Positions 56,415 to 64,000 are shown, counted from the first letter of the stretch. The stretch: DNA of 64,000 nucleotides from Corynebacterium aquatimens (GCF_030408395.1 NZ_CP046980.1:930001-994000), one strand, 5' to 3'. The notes: generated from the letters alone by a model not told the origin. Made by a program: numbers and translations.

Positions 56415-57082
56415 TGCTGGATAAAGACCTCTTCCCGCCCGAAGCCCGCGTTGTGTACTTGCGCACCAGCACGCGTGCCGCTGATGGCCCTGACCTTTCT
56501 AATTACCAGGACCTGCACCCTGAAGAGCGCGTGGTGGTCAGCCGCGCGGTGGATTCCCGCAAGGGTGAGTTCGGCGACGCGCGGTGGTGCGCGCACCAGG
56601 CGCTTAAAGAGCTCGGTGCGGATTCCATGCAAGCAGTGCTGAAAGGGGAGCGCGGCATGCCGCTGTGGCCGGAGGGTTACACCGGTTCCCTAACGCATAC
56701 GGACGGTTTGCGCATGGCTGTCGCCGCGCCGACTGATTCGATCCGTTCAATGGGCATCGATGCGGAGCCCGCGGAGCCCCTCCCCGAGGGCGTGCTGGAT
56801 CAGATCGCGCACGCCAACGAACGCCGGTGGGTAGAGAAGCAAAAGGCCCGCGGCAACCACTGGGCGGACCGGTTGTTGTTCTGCACCAAGGAGGCCACGT
56901 ATAAGGCGTGGTTCCCCATGACGCTTCGCTGGCTGGGCTTTGAGGACGCGGAGATTGACATCCGCGATGACGGCACGTTTTTCTCCTACCTTTTGGTGCG
57001 CCCCACGCCGGTGCCGTTCATTGAGGGCCGCTGGAAGATCGAAGCGGGCTACGTCTGCGCGTCTACGTTCGTTCCGCGCTAA
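56414..57082 (+). CDS. pptT: 4'-phosphopantetheinyl transferase (PptT-type)
   Basis: PptT attaches phosphopantetheine to acyl-carrier-like domains such as those of polyketide synthase Pks13 and siderophore synthetases. The 222-residue product has PLWPEGYTGSLTHTDGL, the metal-binding GIDAEPAEPL and the WADRLLFCTKEATYKAW helix (KEAxYK). This is the EntD/Sfp type used for type I enzymes; AcpS is separate. It overlaps pptH by 1 bp and its 3' end overlaps convergent truB by 4 bp. Confidence 0.92.
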   Translation: MLDKDLFPPEARVVYLRTSTRAADGPDLSNYQDLHPEERVVVSRAVDSRKGEFGDARWCAHQALKELGADSMQAVLKGERGMPLWPEGYTGSLTHTDGLRMAVAAPTDSIRSMGIDAEPAEPLPEGVLDQIAHANERRWVEKQKARGNHWADRLLFCTKEATYKAWFPMTLRWLGFEDAEIDIRDDGTFFSYLLVRPTPVPFIEGRWKIEAGYVCASTFVPR

Positions 57083-57984
57083 AGGGTGGAGGGGCGCGCG
57101 ACAAAGGTCGTCGATAAGCGAGCGCCCTTTTCTTTGACTAACGCCACGACCTTGCCTTCGGGCCCTACGGCCGCGTGAACGCCGCGTACGCCGCGGGGCG
57201 ACAGCCACTTACCCATCGCGAGGTCCGCGTATTCCTCCGCGGTGACCTCGAGCGCGGGCCAGGCGGCCAACAGGGCCTCATCCATCGTCATCGACAGCTC
57301 CGCGTGGGCCTCAAGTTCCTCCAGCGTGCGTGCGCGCGTGAGATCAAAAGGGCCTGATGCTTCTCGACGAAGGGCCGTAAGGTGCGCGCCCACCGCAAGT
57401 GAGTCGCCCAGATCGCGTGCCAACGCACGGATGTACGTGCCCGAGGAACAATGAACGCGCACGTCAACGTCTATACACCCGCTGTGGCGGCGGATATCTA
57501 GAATCTCGAAACTAAAGACGGTGATGGGACGCGGGGGAATCTCAAATTCTTCACCGTCTCGCACCATCTCGTGTGCGCGCTTACCGTTGATCTTGATCGC
57601 GGACACCTTTGAAGGCACCTGCATGATCTCCCCGGTGAGCTGGGCGACTGCGTCTTTGATCGCGGCGTCTGTCACCCCCGCGGTGTCGGTGGTGGTGAGG
57701 ACTTCACCGTCGGCGTCTTCGGTGGACGTGGTTTGGCCCAGGCGAATCGTGGCGGCGTAGACCTTATCGTCCGTCACCAGGTGGGCGAGCAGCTTCGTGC
57801 CGCGTTCAATCCCTGCGACCAGGACCCCGGTAGCCATCGGGTCAAGCGTTCCTGCATGACCCACCTTGCGCGTGCCAAAGAAACGCCGCAGCCGCGCCAC
57901 CACGTCGTGGCTGGTCATGCCCGCAGGCTTATCCACGAAGACCAGGCCGGAGCCCGTTAACGGATCGCGCACAGTGTCTTTCAC
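57079..57984 (-). CDS. truB: tRNA pseudouridine(55) synthase TruB
   Basis: TruB makes Psi55 in the T-loop. The start chosen is GTG 57984 (VKDTVRDPLTGSGLVFVDKP); GTG 57972 or an upstream start are alternatives. The product is 301 residues. The catalytic Asp is in VGHAGTLDPMATGVL, and PSKVSAIKINGKRAHEMVRDG and SGTYIRALARDLG follow. A C-terminal PUA-like part ends the protein. One GCTTATCGACG copy lies in its last codons. It is convergent with pptT. Confidence 0.94.
   Translation of the reverse strand: MKDTVRDPLTGSGLVFVDKPAGMTSHDVVARLRRFFGTRKVGHAGTLDPMATGVLVAGIERGTKLLAHLVTDDKVYAATIRLGQTTSTEDADGEVLTTTDTAGVTDAAIKDAVAQLTGEIMQVPSKVSAIKINGKRAHEMVRDGEEFEIPPRPITVFSFEILDIRRHSGCIDVDVRVHCSSGTYIRALARDLGDSLAVGAHLTALRREASGPFDLTRARTLEELEAHAELSMTMDEALLAAWPALEVTAEEYADLAMGKWLSPRGVRGVHAAVGPEGKVVALVKEKGARLSTTFVARPSTL
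57109..57119 (-). repeat. GCTTATCGACG motif, copy 14 (near the truB 3' end)
   Basis: Exact copy, about 30 bp before the truB stop on the coding strand, in the Arg-Leu-Ser-Thr-Thr segment. As in trmD, the Leu codon is TTA. Confidence 0.9.
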
Positions 57985-58086
57985 CCCACCCACCCTATGC
58001 CACGCCTTCCGCCGGGCCGCGTGAAGACCCAAACACATACCCATGCTTGGCGCGGCCGACGCACGCCATGACGTAGTCTGTGCGAC

Positions 58087-59106
58087 GTGGATATTTTGAT
58101 GGGACTGTCGGAGCTTGAACGCGCAACGCTAACCACTGTTGCTCCCGGGGCTACCCGGGCTCCTTCGGCTCCTGGCCCCGTTGTCACCATCGGCGTGTTC
58201 GACGGCGTCCACTTGGGCCACCAGCTGCTGATCACGCACGCGGTGGACGTGGCACGTGAGAACCAGGTCCCGTCCGTGGTGATGACGTTTGACCCGCACC
58301 CAGTGGCCGTGTTCGCCCCAGAGTTGACCCCGCCCACGCTTCTTCCGCTGGCAGAACGCGCCCGGATCATTGAAGCCCTGGGTGTGGATTACATGCTGGT
58401 CATCGACTTCACCAAAGAACTGGCGGGGGAGAGCCCCGAGGAGTATTTCCGTTCCGTGATCGTGGACAAACTGGGTGCCTCCCGCGTTGTGGTGGGGGAG
58501 AACTTCACCTTCGGCGCCGGCGCGCGCGGCACCGCGGCGACGATGGTGGAACTGGGCAAAGCCTACGGCGTGGACGTTGACGTGGTGCAGCTTCTCCACA
58601 GCGGCAGCGAGCGAATTTGCTCCACGGCCATCCGCGACGCGTTGAATGAGGGCGACCTGGGCACCGCCTCCGGATTTCTAGGCCGCACGTTTTCCATCAC
58701 CGCGCCCGTGGAGCGTGGCGCTGGCCGCGGCGGGCGTGAACTGGGCTATCCCACCGCCAACCAGTATGTCCCTGACACTGGTGCCACTCCCGCCGACGGC
58801 GTCTACGCCGGCTGGTTCACTGTCGTTGCCGGGAGCGAGGATGAAGCGCCGATCGATGGTGACATGGAAATCGGCGTGGCCTACCCGGCCGCGATATCCG
58901 TGGGCACAAACCCCACCTTCGGCGATTCCCGCCGCAGCATCGAATCCTTCGTTCTCGACCGCGATGCGGACCTCTACGGCCGCATGGCCAAAGTCGAATT
59001 CGTTGCCAAGGTGCGCGACATGGTGAAGTTCAACTCCGTCGACGAGCTACTGGAAAACATGGCCCGCGACGTGGCGACTGTGCGCTCGATCCTGAACGTC
59101 GATTAG
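58087..59106 (+). CDS. ribF: Bifunctional riboflavin kinase/FAD synthetase
   Basis: RibF converts riboflavin to FMN and FAD. The 339-residue product starts at GTG 58087; ATG 58099 is in frame. The N-terminal nucleotidyl-transferase domain has TIGVFDGVHLGHQLLITHA and ISSTAIR-like ICSTAIRDALNEGD. The C-terminal riboflavin kinase domain has RGGRELGYPTANQYVP and VGTNPTFG. It is divergent from truB and precedes the nucleoside hydrolase. No FMN riboswitch is visible upstream. Confidence 0.95.
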   Translation: MDILMGLSELERATLTTVAPGATRAPSAPGPVVTIGVFDGVHLGHQLLITHAVDVARENQVPSVVMTFDPHPVAVFAPELTPPTLLPLAERARIIEALGVDYMLVIDFTKELAGESPEEYFRSVIVDKLGASRVVVGENFTFGAGARGTAATMVELGKAYGVDVDVVQLLHSGSERICSTAIRDALNEGDLGTASGFLGRTFSITAPVERGAGRGGRELGYPTANQYVPDTGATPADGVYAGWFTVVAGSEDEAPIDGDMEIGVAYPAAISVGTNPTFGDSRRSIESFVLDRDADLYGRMAKVEFVAKVRDMVKFNSVDELLENMARDVATVRSILNVD

Positions 59107-59172
59107 CGCCGCACCTTAAGTTTTGTGCCGCCGCCTTTCTACGCGGGCGGCCACGTGCGTACGCTGGCAGTC

Positions 59173-60135
59173 ATGTCTGCTGCATCGCATCCCACAAAAA
59201 TGATCCTGGACCTTGACACTGGCATTGATGACGCGCTGGCTCTTGCCTACGCATTGGGCTCTGAGGAAGTAGAGCTCATCGGCGTGACCGGCACGTACGG
59301 CAACGTCACGGTGGACACCGGCGTGCGCAATACGCTGGCGATCCTGGAGCTGTTCGGCCGCACCGATGTTCCTGTCTTTGCTGGTCCAGACCACGCTCGT
59401 GTCAAGGACTCCTTCGAGGTTTTGGAAATCTCTGAGTTCATCCACGGCCACAACGGCATCGGCGAGGCAGTACTACCGGATCCGCAGCGTGCTGTGGAAA
59501 AGACGTCTGCTGTGGACTTCCTCGTGGACTCGGTGAACACGTACGGCGATGACCTGGTCATCGTACCGACCGGCCCGTCGACGACGATTGCCGCCGCTAT
59601 TGATTCCAGCGAGGACTTCGCGGACAACGCCCACATCGTGATGATGGGCGGTGCGCTGACCGTGCCCGGTAACGTCAGCCCGTGGGCGGAGGCCAACGTC
59701 AACCAGGACCCGGAGGCCACCGACCTTTTGTTCCGCCGGGCCAAAGACGTCACCATGATCGGCCTCGACGTGACCTTGCAAACGCTGCTCACCTACGAAG
59801 AGACCGCCAAGTGGGAAGCGCTGGGCACGCCGCAAGGGGACTTCTTGGCCACCGCGACGAATTACTACATCAAGGCCTATGACACCACGGCACCGCACCT
59901 TGGCGGCTGCGGATTGCACGACCCTCTCGCGGTTGGCGTCGCAATCGACCCGACGCTGGTCACCACGATCCCGATCAACATGAAGGTAGATACAGACGGT
60001 GCCACCCGCGGCCGTACGATCGGTGATGAAACCCGCCTCAACGATGGTGTGAAAACCGCCCGCGTCGCCGTCGGCGTGGACACCGCCCGCTTCCTCAGCG
60101 AGTTCATGCGCCGCATTACGGACCTGGCGGCCTAA
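59173..60135 (+). CDS. Inosine-uridine-preferring type nucleoside hydrolase
   Basis: A purine/pyrimidine ribonucleoside hydrolase of 320 residues, starting at ATG 59173 (MSAASHPTKMILDLDTG). The calcium-binding motif DTGIDDALALAYAL is at about 14-27 (family DTDxDD). FIHGHNGIG, VIVPTGPSTTIA, MMGGALTVPGNV and GCGLHDPLAV complete the active site. TACGCT ends 7 bp before the ATG, consistent with a leaderless mRNA. Whether it prefers inosine, uridine or others is not visible. Confidence 0.9.
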   Translation: MSAASHPTKMILDLDTGIDDALALAYALGSEEVELIGVTGTYGNVTVDTGVRNTLAILELFGRTDVPVFAGPDHARVKDSFEVLEISEFIHGHNGIGEAVLPDPQRAVEKTSAVDFLVDSVNTYGDDLVIVPTGPSTTIAAAIDSSEDFADNAHIVMMGGALTVPGNVSPWAEANVNQDPEATDLLFRRAKDVTMIGLDVTLQTLLTYEETAKWEALGTPQGDFLATATNYYIKAYDTTAPHLGGCGLHDPLAVGVAIDPTLVTTIPINMKVDTDGATRGRTIGDETRLNDGVKTARVAVGVDTARFLSEFMRRITDLAA

Positions 60136-60150
60136 ACCCGCACCCTAAGT

Positions 60151-60176
60151 CTGCAGGCTAACCCTGCAGGCTAACC
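60151..60176. repeat. Tandem 13-bp repeat before rpsO
   Basis: CTGCAGGCTAACC occurs twice head-to-tail (60151-60163, 60164-60176), followed by a degenerate third copy (TGCACGTGTAACC). It lies between the nucleoside hydrolase and rpsO. Confidence 0.75.
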
Positions 60177-60339
60177 TGCACGTGTAACCCGGCACCGCGA
60201 TTAGCACTTCCGGTCTGCCATGCGTTAAAGTATCCATTCGGCCGTTTTGGTAACCATGACTGTGGTCCGCAGCAGTCACCGGCGGCTATCCGAAGATTGC
60301 GGACTGAAATACACAAGGACATTCGAAGGAGAATGACGC

Positions 60340-60612
60340 ATGGCTGCTTTGACCACTGAGAAGAAGACCGAGATCCTCAAGGAGTACGGCCTCCACGAGA
60401 CTGACACCGGTTCCCCGGAGGCACAGGTTGCGCTGCTTACCGCGCGCATCAACAACCTGACCGAGCACCTGAAGTACCACAAGCACGATCACCACTCCCG
60501 TCGTGGTCTGCTTCTGCTCGTCGGTCGTCGCCGCGGTCTTTTGAAGTACCTGCGCGAGAACAACGTTGAGCGTTACCGTGACCTCATCTCTCGCCTGGGG
60601 CTGCGCCGCTAA
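60340..60612 (+). CDS. rpsO: 30S ribosomal protein S15
   Basis: S15 is a primary-binding 30S protein. [20 protein letters not shown] and the [20 protein letters not shown] block are diagnostic; 90 residues is normal. GAAGGAGAA precedes the ATG. In many bacteria rpsO and pnp are adjacent or co-transcribed. Here a terminator and an IS element lie between them. Confidence 0.97.
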   Translation: MAALTTEKKTEILKEYGLHETDTGSPEAQVALLTARINNLTEHLKYHKHDHHSRRGLLLLVGRRRGLLKYLRENNVERYRDLISRLGLRR

Positions 60613-60648
60613 GCGCTTGACTTCCGCCGCATCTTTGCGGCAACTTCG

Positions 60649-60688
60649 TTGAACCCCTCGGGTCTGTTCTTGAGTCCGAGGGGTTCAA
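60649..60688 (+). terminator. Terminator of rpsO
   Basis: TTGAACCCCTCGG (60649-60661) pairs with CCGAGGGGTTCAA (60676-60688), a 13-bp perfect stem with a 14-nt loop. The following TCTCTTC is only weakly T-rich. Confidence 0.75.
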
Positions 60689-60998
60689 TCTCTTCAGCAC
60701 CCGTCGCGGGGACATGCGAATTGCTTACGAATCTCGACGGCTGCGTGACCCCATAATGGGGTATCCATTCGATATTCTTCCTGGTTAACGAGAGAAATAG
60801 AGTTCGTATTGCGTCTGGGGGTGGGACTTGCTGGCTGTTCTTGGCTAGCATCAAAGTCAGTGGTGCCGTCCTCGCCGGAACTATCCGGGGACAACGTTTA
60901 GCCCAGATCCCGTCGAGCTGCTGGCCGGCGGGATCACTCATTGGCCTGCCTGGCTTAATCAATTAATCGAATCAGGGAAATGTTTTCCAAGTACTTGC
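60689..60998. other. 310-bp non-coding stretch left of the IS element
   Basis: No credible gene is visible on either strand; the frames are short and have no ribosome site. It contains the left target duplication GTACTTGC (60991-60998). The stretch looks more AT-rich than the surrounding genes. Confidence 0.5.
60991..60998. repeat. Left target-site duplication GTACTTGC
   Basis: GTACTTGC directly borders the left IS end and is repeated exactly at 62404-62411 on the right side. Eight base pairs is typical of IS256-type insertions. Confidence 0.9.
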
Positions 60999-61028
60999 GG
61001 GTTAATAGACAAAAAGTGTGTCTGGTCG

Positions 61029-61055
61029 GCGTGTCGCCGGTGGGGCACGCTTTTT
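61029..61055 (+). terminator. Terminator-like hairpin at the left IS end
   Basis: GCGTG (61029-61033) pairs with CACGC (61046-61050), followed by TTTTT. It faces rightward, so it would stop transcription entering from rpsO and limit antisense RNA against the transposase. Confidence 0.55.
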
Positions 61056-61056
61056 G

Positions 61057-62271
61057 TTATTTGAGGGGTCCTTTTCTGATTCCTACTGAGTGTTCGTAGT
61101 CGGTTGGGATAGCGTTGTCGTAGAAGGCTGGTCGGCCTGTTTGATGGTCGGATTCGTTTCGGTCTTTAGTGACGAGATCGGGAACTTTGGCGAGTTGATC
61201 TTGTCCGAACCTGCACTGCCTGGCGATCTGTAATGGGGCGTCAGGCAGTTGCGTTTTCGAGTGCAGGTACCATTCGAGCATTTTGCGTTGCCGCTCTCCT
61301 GATCTGCCGCGGTGGGCGTCAGCGATGCGTTTGAGTTGGGCGTTGATCCCGCCTTCAAGACTGTTGGTGGTTGCTGCCCACCGGTCGGGTTCGAGTGCGT
61401 CTGTCGGGGGTTGGAGGTAGGTGAACAGCCAGTTGTTGCGTGAAAGGTGCACAAGCGAGTTGTAAGCCCTACGCACACGGATATGGGTCCATTCCCATTG
61501 GTGGTTGAGGGTGCGGCGCTCTTTGGGTAGGAGTGTTTTCTCGTTGAGGAAGGCCTTGTAGACCACTGCGAAGTCGTGTAGACGCAGCGTCCATTCCCGG
61601 GCTTGGTCCACGGTGGTGATCGTGGTCAGTTTCAGCGCTAGTGCATAGATGGCCTTGCCGGCATCGGTGCGGGGGCGTGTTGTGGTGTAGCGGCGGACAA
61701 CGCGTTGGGCATGGACGAGACAGCGCTGGATCAGCGTGTTGGGCCAGCAGGCTTTGATGGCGGATAAGGCGCCTTGGCCGCCGTCGAGGACGACGCATAA
61801 CGGTGCGGCGATGCCGCTTAGTAGTTGAGTGTAGGCGTGGGCTGATTCGCTTTTAGCCCAGTGCCAGGCGATGACGTGGTCGCGGCTTGCGGCAACCAGC
61901 AGGCAGCCAGCGTCGGTGTAGGTGCCGTCGATGAAAATCTGGTCGTAGACCCGGTGTGGGTCTGGGGTGTTGGGAACATCGATGAGCCAAAACGGGGCGA
62001 ACCGGCGGTCGAGCGTGCGGCGGGAGACGTTCAAGGTACCAGCTACGTCGTTAAGTGACGCTGTGCCAGTGACGTAGGCGTGAAACGCTGTGAAGTCCCG
62101 AGCTTGGGTTTGGTCGGTGCGGTGGCGTATGAAGGTGGCTCCGCAGTCTTTGCACCGCCACCTAGTGGAGCCTTTGGGAGTGGGACCGTTTTTCTTTGTT
62201 TCCCCATGACATGAGGGGCATCGTGGTCTGTTTGGTGTCACCGGGAAAGCACACCAACACCCCGCTAGCAC
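61057..62271 (-). CDS. IS1249 family transposase
   Basis: A 404-residue DDE transposase of the IS256/MULE-like group. An N-terminal zinc ribbon (CPSCHGETKKNG, CKDCGATF) and a helix-turn-helix (TASLNDVAGTLNVSRRTLDR) precede the catalytic domain. Candidate acidic residues are in FIDGTYTDAGCLLVA (first Asp), VVLDGGQGALSAI (second Asp) and TTNSLEGGINAQLKRI (Glu). CLVHAQRVVRRYTT is the CxxH-type block seen in this group. No frameshift or stop is present, so it is probably active. Confidence 0.9.
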   Translation of the reverse strand: MLAGCWCAFPVTPNRPRCPSCHGETKKNGPTPKGSTRWRCKDCGATFIRHRTDQTQARDFTAFHAYVTGTASLNDVAGTLNVSRRTLDRRFAPFWLIDVPNTPDPHRVYDQIFIDGTYTDAGCLLVAASRDHVIAWHWAKSESAHAYTQLLSGIAAPLCVVLDGGQGALSAIKACWPNTLIQRCLVHAQRVVRRYTTTRPRTDAGKAIYALALKLTTITTVDQAREWTLRLHDFAVVYKAFLNEKTLLPKERRTLNHQWEWTHIRVRRAYNSLVHLSRNNWLFTYLQPPTDALEPDRWAATTNSLEGGINAQLKRIADAHRGRSGERQRKMLEWYLHSKTQLPDAPLQIARQCRFGQDQLAKVPDLVTKDRNESDHQTGRPAFYDNAIPTDYEHSVGIRKGPLK

Positions 62272-62403
62272 ATGAAGGTGCCATTCCGGTGGATTGAACG
62301 AAAAACGAGCCAGAATAAGGCGAAAAACCCTATTCGAGCCCGATTTATGCAGCCTGATCAGCAGATATACCGGAAATCAGACACACATTTTGTCACTTAA
62401 CCC

Positions 62404-62411
62404 GTACTTGC
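62404..62411. repeat. Right target-site duplication GTACTTGC
   Basis: Exact second copy of the 8-bp duplication, directly after the right IS end. Confidence 0.9.
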
Positions 62412-62770
62412 TGAAGTAAAGCCGTGTCCTGTCATAATGAGTTTCGGAGCGTCGGAATGTCATTGCTGAAAGATCCGGTAGCCACAACAGGTGTTCGTCT
62501 TGAGGCGAAACGTGAAGAAGCTGTGTGTGGCGGGAAAGATCGTTGTTAGATCGCAAGTTTTTCACGAGTCGCCGATCTGCATCATTCTCAGCATGTGTTT
62601 GGCTTTTTAACTTGACAAACGGTGGGGAACCTTTCCTTGGGTGGGCAGATCCGCTGGTAGATGGTAGAGTTTCATAGTTGTTGCAGGTTGAAACACGCAA
62701 CGCGAAAAGAAGAAGACGAATTCCGGCGGCACCGATGATCGCCGAAGACACCCCTATCGAAAGGGAAACC
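62412..62770. other. Region between the IS element and pnp, pnp leader
   Basis: Visibly more AT-rich than the core genes. A minus-strand frame continues across the (removed) IS site but shows no known family. TTGACA near 62612 and TAGAGT near 62663 are possible parts of pnp promoters; their spacing does not let me pair them. Confidence 0.4.
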
Positions 62771-64000
62771 TTGAGTAACCGCACGCGGAGGAGCTCGTCG
62801 AGCTCCCGCACAGCAAAAAACCGTAAGTCGGAGAAGAAAGCACCGGCTTTCACCCCGAAGAACTCCTTTGACGTCATCGTCGATGAGGATTACGGGATCA
62901 CCGAAGCTATCGCCACCTTGGATAACGGCGACTTTGGTACACGCACCATTCGTTTTGAGACCGGGCAGCTTGCGCGCCAGGCTGACGGTTCGGTGACCAC
63001 CTACCTAGACGATGACACGATGCTGCTGTCCACGGTGACCGCATCCAACCAGCCGCGCGAGGGCTTCGATTTCTTCCCGCTCACGGTTGATGTTGAAGAG
63101 CGCATGTACGCCGCGGGCCGCATCCCTGGCTCCTTCTTCCGCCGCGAGGGCCGCCCGACCACCGAGGCGATCTTGGCCTGCCGCCTGATTGACCGTCCGC
63201 TGCGCCCGACGTTTGTGAAGGGCCTGCGCAACGAGGTCCAAGTTGTCATCACCGTGATGAGCATGAACCCGGAAGAGTACTACGACGTCGTTGCTATCAA
63301 CGGTGCGTCGGCCGCGACGCAGCTGTCCGGCCTGCCGGTATCCGGCGCCGTCGGTGGCGTGCGCATGGCGTTTGTTTCGGACGAGGATCACCCGCAGGGT
63401 GCATGGATTGCATTCCCGAACCACTCACAGCACGAGAACTGCCTGTTCGAGATGGTCGTCGCCGGCCGCATCGTGGAACGGGGCAATGGCCGCTCCAAGG
63501 AAGAAGACGTCGCCATCATGATGGTGGAGGCAGGCGCAGGCGCTAACGTCGTCAAGCTCATTGAAGCTGGCGCTCCCGCACCGACGGAAGCTACCGTGGC
63601 CGAGGGCTTGGAGGCTGCGAAGCCGTACATCAAGACCTTGTGCGAAGCTCAGCGCGGCCTGGCTGAGAAGGCAGCGAAGGAAACCCAGGAGTTCCCGCTG
63701 TTCCCGGCGTATTCCGACGAGGTCTACGATGCCGTGGAGAAGAAGGCGTCGAAGAAGCTCTCCAAGCTCATGACGATCGCCTCCAAGCAGGAGCGCGAAG
63801 AGGCAACCAACGCCCACATGGAAGAGGTTGAGGAGCAGCTCGCAGAGACCTTCGCTGGCGAGGACGCAGGCAAGGAAATCCGTGCGGCCTACAACGCTGT
63901 TCAGAAGGCCATCGTGCGCAACAAGATTCTCACCGAGGGCTTTCGTATCGACGGCCGTGGGGTCACCGACATCCGTGACCTCGAGGTTGAGGTGGAGCTC
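62771..64000 (+). CDS. pnp: Polynucleotide phosphorylase, 5' part (cut by window edge)
   Basis: PNPase degrades RNA 3' to 5' with phosphate and is a core degradosome enzyme. The chosen start is TTG 62771 ([17 protein letters not shown]), with AAAGGG 7 bp upstream; ATG 62735 is in frame 12 codons earlier but has a weaker ribosome site. A basic, Ser-rich N-terminal extension of about 30 residues precedes [48 protein letters not shown], the [14 protein letters not shown] block and RLIDRPLRP mark the first RNase PH domain. About 410 residues are visible before the window ends in the second domain. Confidence 0.95.
   Translation, partial: MSNRTRRSSSSSRTAKNRKSEKKAPAFTPKNSFDVIVDEDYGITEAIATLDNGDFGTRTIRFETGQLARQADGSVTTYLDDDTMLLSTVTASNQPREGFDFFPLTVDVEERMYAAGRIPGSFFRREGRPTTEAILACRLIDRPLRPTFVKGLRNEVQVVITVMSMNPEEYYDVVAINGASAATQLSGLPVSGAVGGVRMAFVSDEDHPQGAWIAFPNHSQHENCLFEMVVAGRIVERGNGRSKEEDVAIMMVEAGAGANVVKLIEAGAPAPTEATVAEGLEAAKPYIKTLCEAQRGLAEKAAKETQEFPLFPAYSDEVYDAVEKKASKKLSKLMTIASKQEREEATNAHMEEVEEQLAETFAGEDAGKEIRAAYNAVQKAIVRNKILTEGFRIDGRGVTDIRDLEVEVEL

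Larger units (their letters stand above)
60999..62403. mobile_element. Complete IS1249-family (IS256-group) insertion sequence
   Basis: A 1405-bp element with 26-bp imperfect terminal inverted repeats. The left end reads GGGTTAATAGACAAAAAG and continues GTGTGTCTG. The reverse complement of the right end reads GGGTTAAGTGACAAAATG and then the same GTGTGTCTG, so 3 of 26 bases differ. It is flanked by exact 8-bp duplications GTACTTGC. It carries one intact transposase gene on the minus strand. The intact ends, gene and duplications indicate a fairly recent insertion between rpsO and pnp. Confidence 0.92.

Noticed and set aside
8041..57119. GCTTATCGACG as a transcription terminator or promoter element
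   Set aside because: No inverted partner, copies inside genes in both orientations, and no fixed distance to gene ends.
60609..60962. Minus-strand frame of 117 codons between rpsO and the IS element
   Set aside because: It covers the rpsO terminator, has no ribosome site and no recognisable protein features.
1..64000. tRNA, rRNA, riboswitch or prophage genes
   Set aside because: I looked for T-loop motifs, cobalamin or FMN elements before cobA and ribF, and phage structural genes, and saw none I could support.

Overview
The window is a piece of a Corynebacterium chromosome. This rests on the high-GC coding style, long Ala/Glu/Lys-rich tails on translation proteins, mycothione reductase, malate:quinone oxidoreductase very close in sequence to the C. 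glutamicum enzyme, a DUF222-HNH protein, an IS1249-type transposase, and gene order collinear with the ftsY-to-pnp stretch of mycobacteria and corynebacteria. The species cannot be named from this sequence alone. I see no rRNA, tRNA, CRISPR array, prophage or plasmid origin. Nearly all of the window is core genome.

Layout. 1-8040: a partial membrane protein, then protein targeting (ftsY, ffh), a lipase-like hydrolase, an OafA-type acyltransferase and rpsP. 8041-17574: an SDR enzyme, rimM-trmD, rplS, lepB, rnhB, a DUF2469 gene, then yraN-comM-dprA-xerC (DNA processing). 17575-26061: a degenerate M23 protein, rpsB, tsf, pyrH, a second acyltransferase with an SGNH domain, frr, cdsA and rlmN. 26062-35020: a DUF2631 gene, dxr-rip1-ispG, a penicillin-binding lipoprotein, a DUF222-HNH gene and map. 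35021-43140: mtr with an overlapping hydrolase, mqo, selO, cobA with an overlapping RsmC-like methyltransferase, and a DUF1648 gene. 43141-59106: a YefM/YoeB toxin-antitoxin pair, yaaA, proS, a lipoprotein, then rimP-nusA-rnpM-infB-rbfA-nrnA-MATE-pptH-pptT, truB and ribF. 59107-64000: a nucleoside hydrolase, rpsO, an intact IS1249-family element, and the 5' part of pnp.

How the genes work together. Most of the window is a translation and ribosome-assembly backbone (S16, L19, S2, EF-Ts, frr, S15, RimM, TrmD, RimP, NusA, RnpM, IF-2, RbfA, TruB, RlmN, ProS). It is interleaved with envelope genes (cdsA, dxr/ispG, Rip1, LepB, acyltransferases, PBP). Many genes overlap by 1-17 bp (ATGA or TAATG junctions), which points to translationally coupled operons. 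The pptH-pptT pair puts a candidate phosphopantetheinyl hydrolase directly before the carrier-protein phosphopantetheinyl transferase.

The least ordinary signal is an 11-mer, GCTTATCGACG, found 14 times exactly in 64 kb. About 0.03 copies are expected by chance. It lies in both orientations, in genes and between them, and none of the annotated features explains it. Other points worth attention are a long unrecognised C-terminal extension on TrmD, paired near-identical hairpins before rplS, a terminator-like hairpin in the rpsB leader, three DnaA boxes between the HNH gene and map, and an IS insertion with 8-bp target duplications separating rpsO from pnp.
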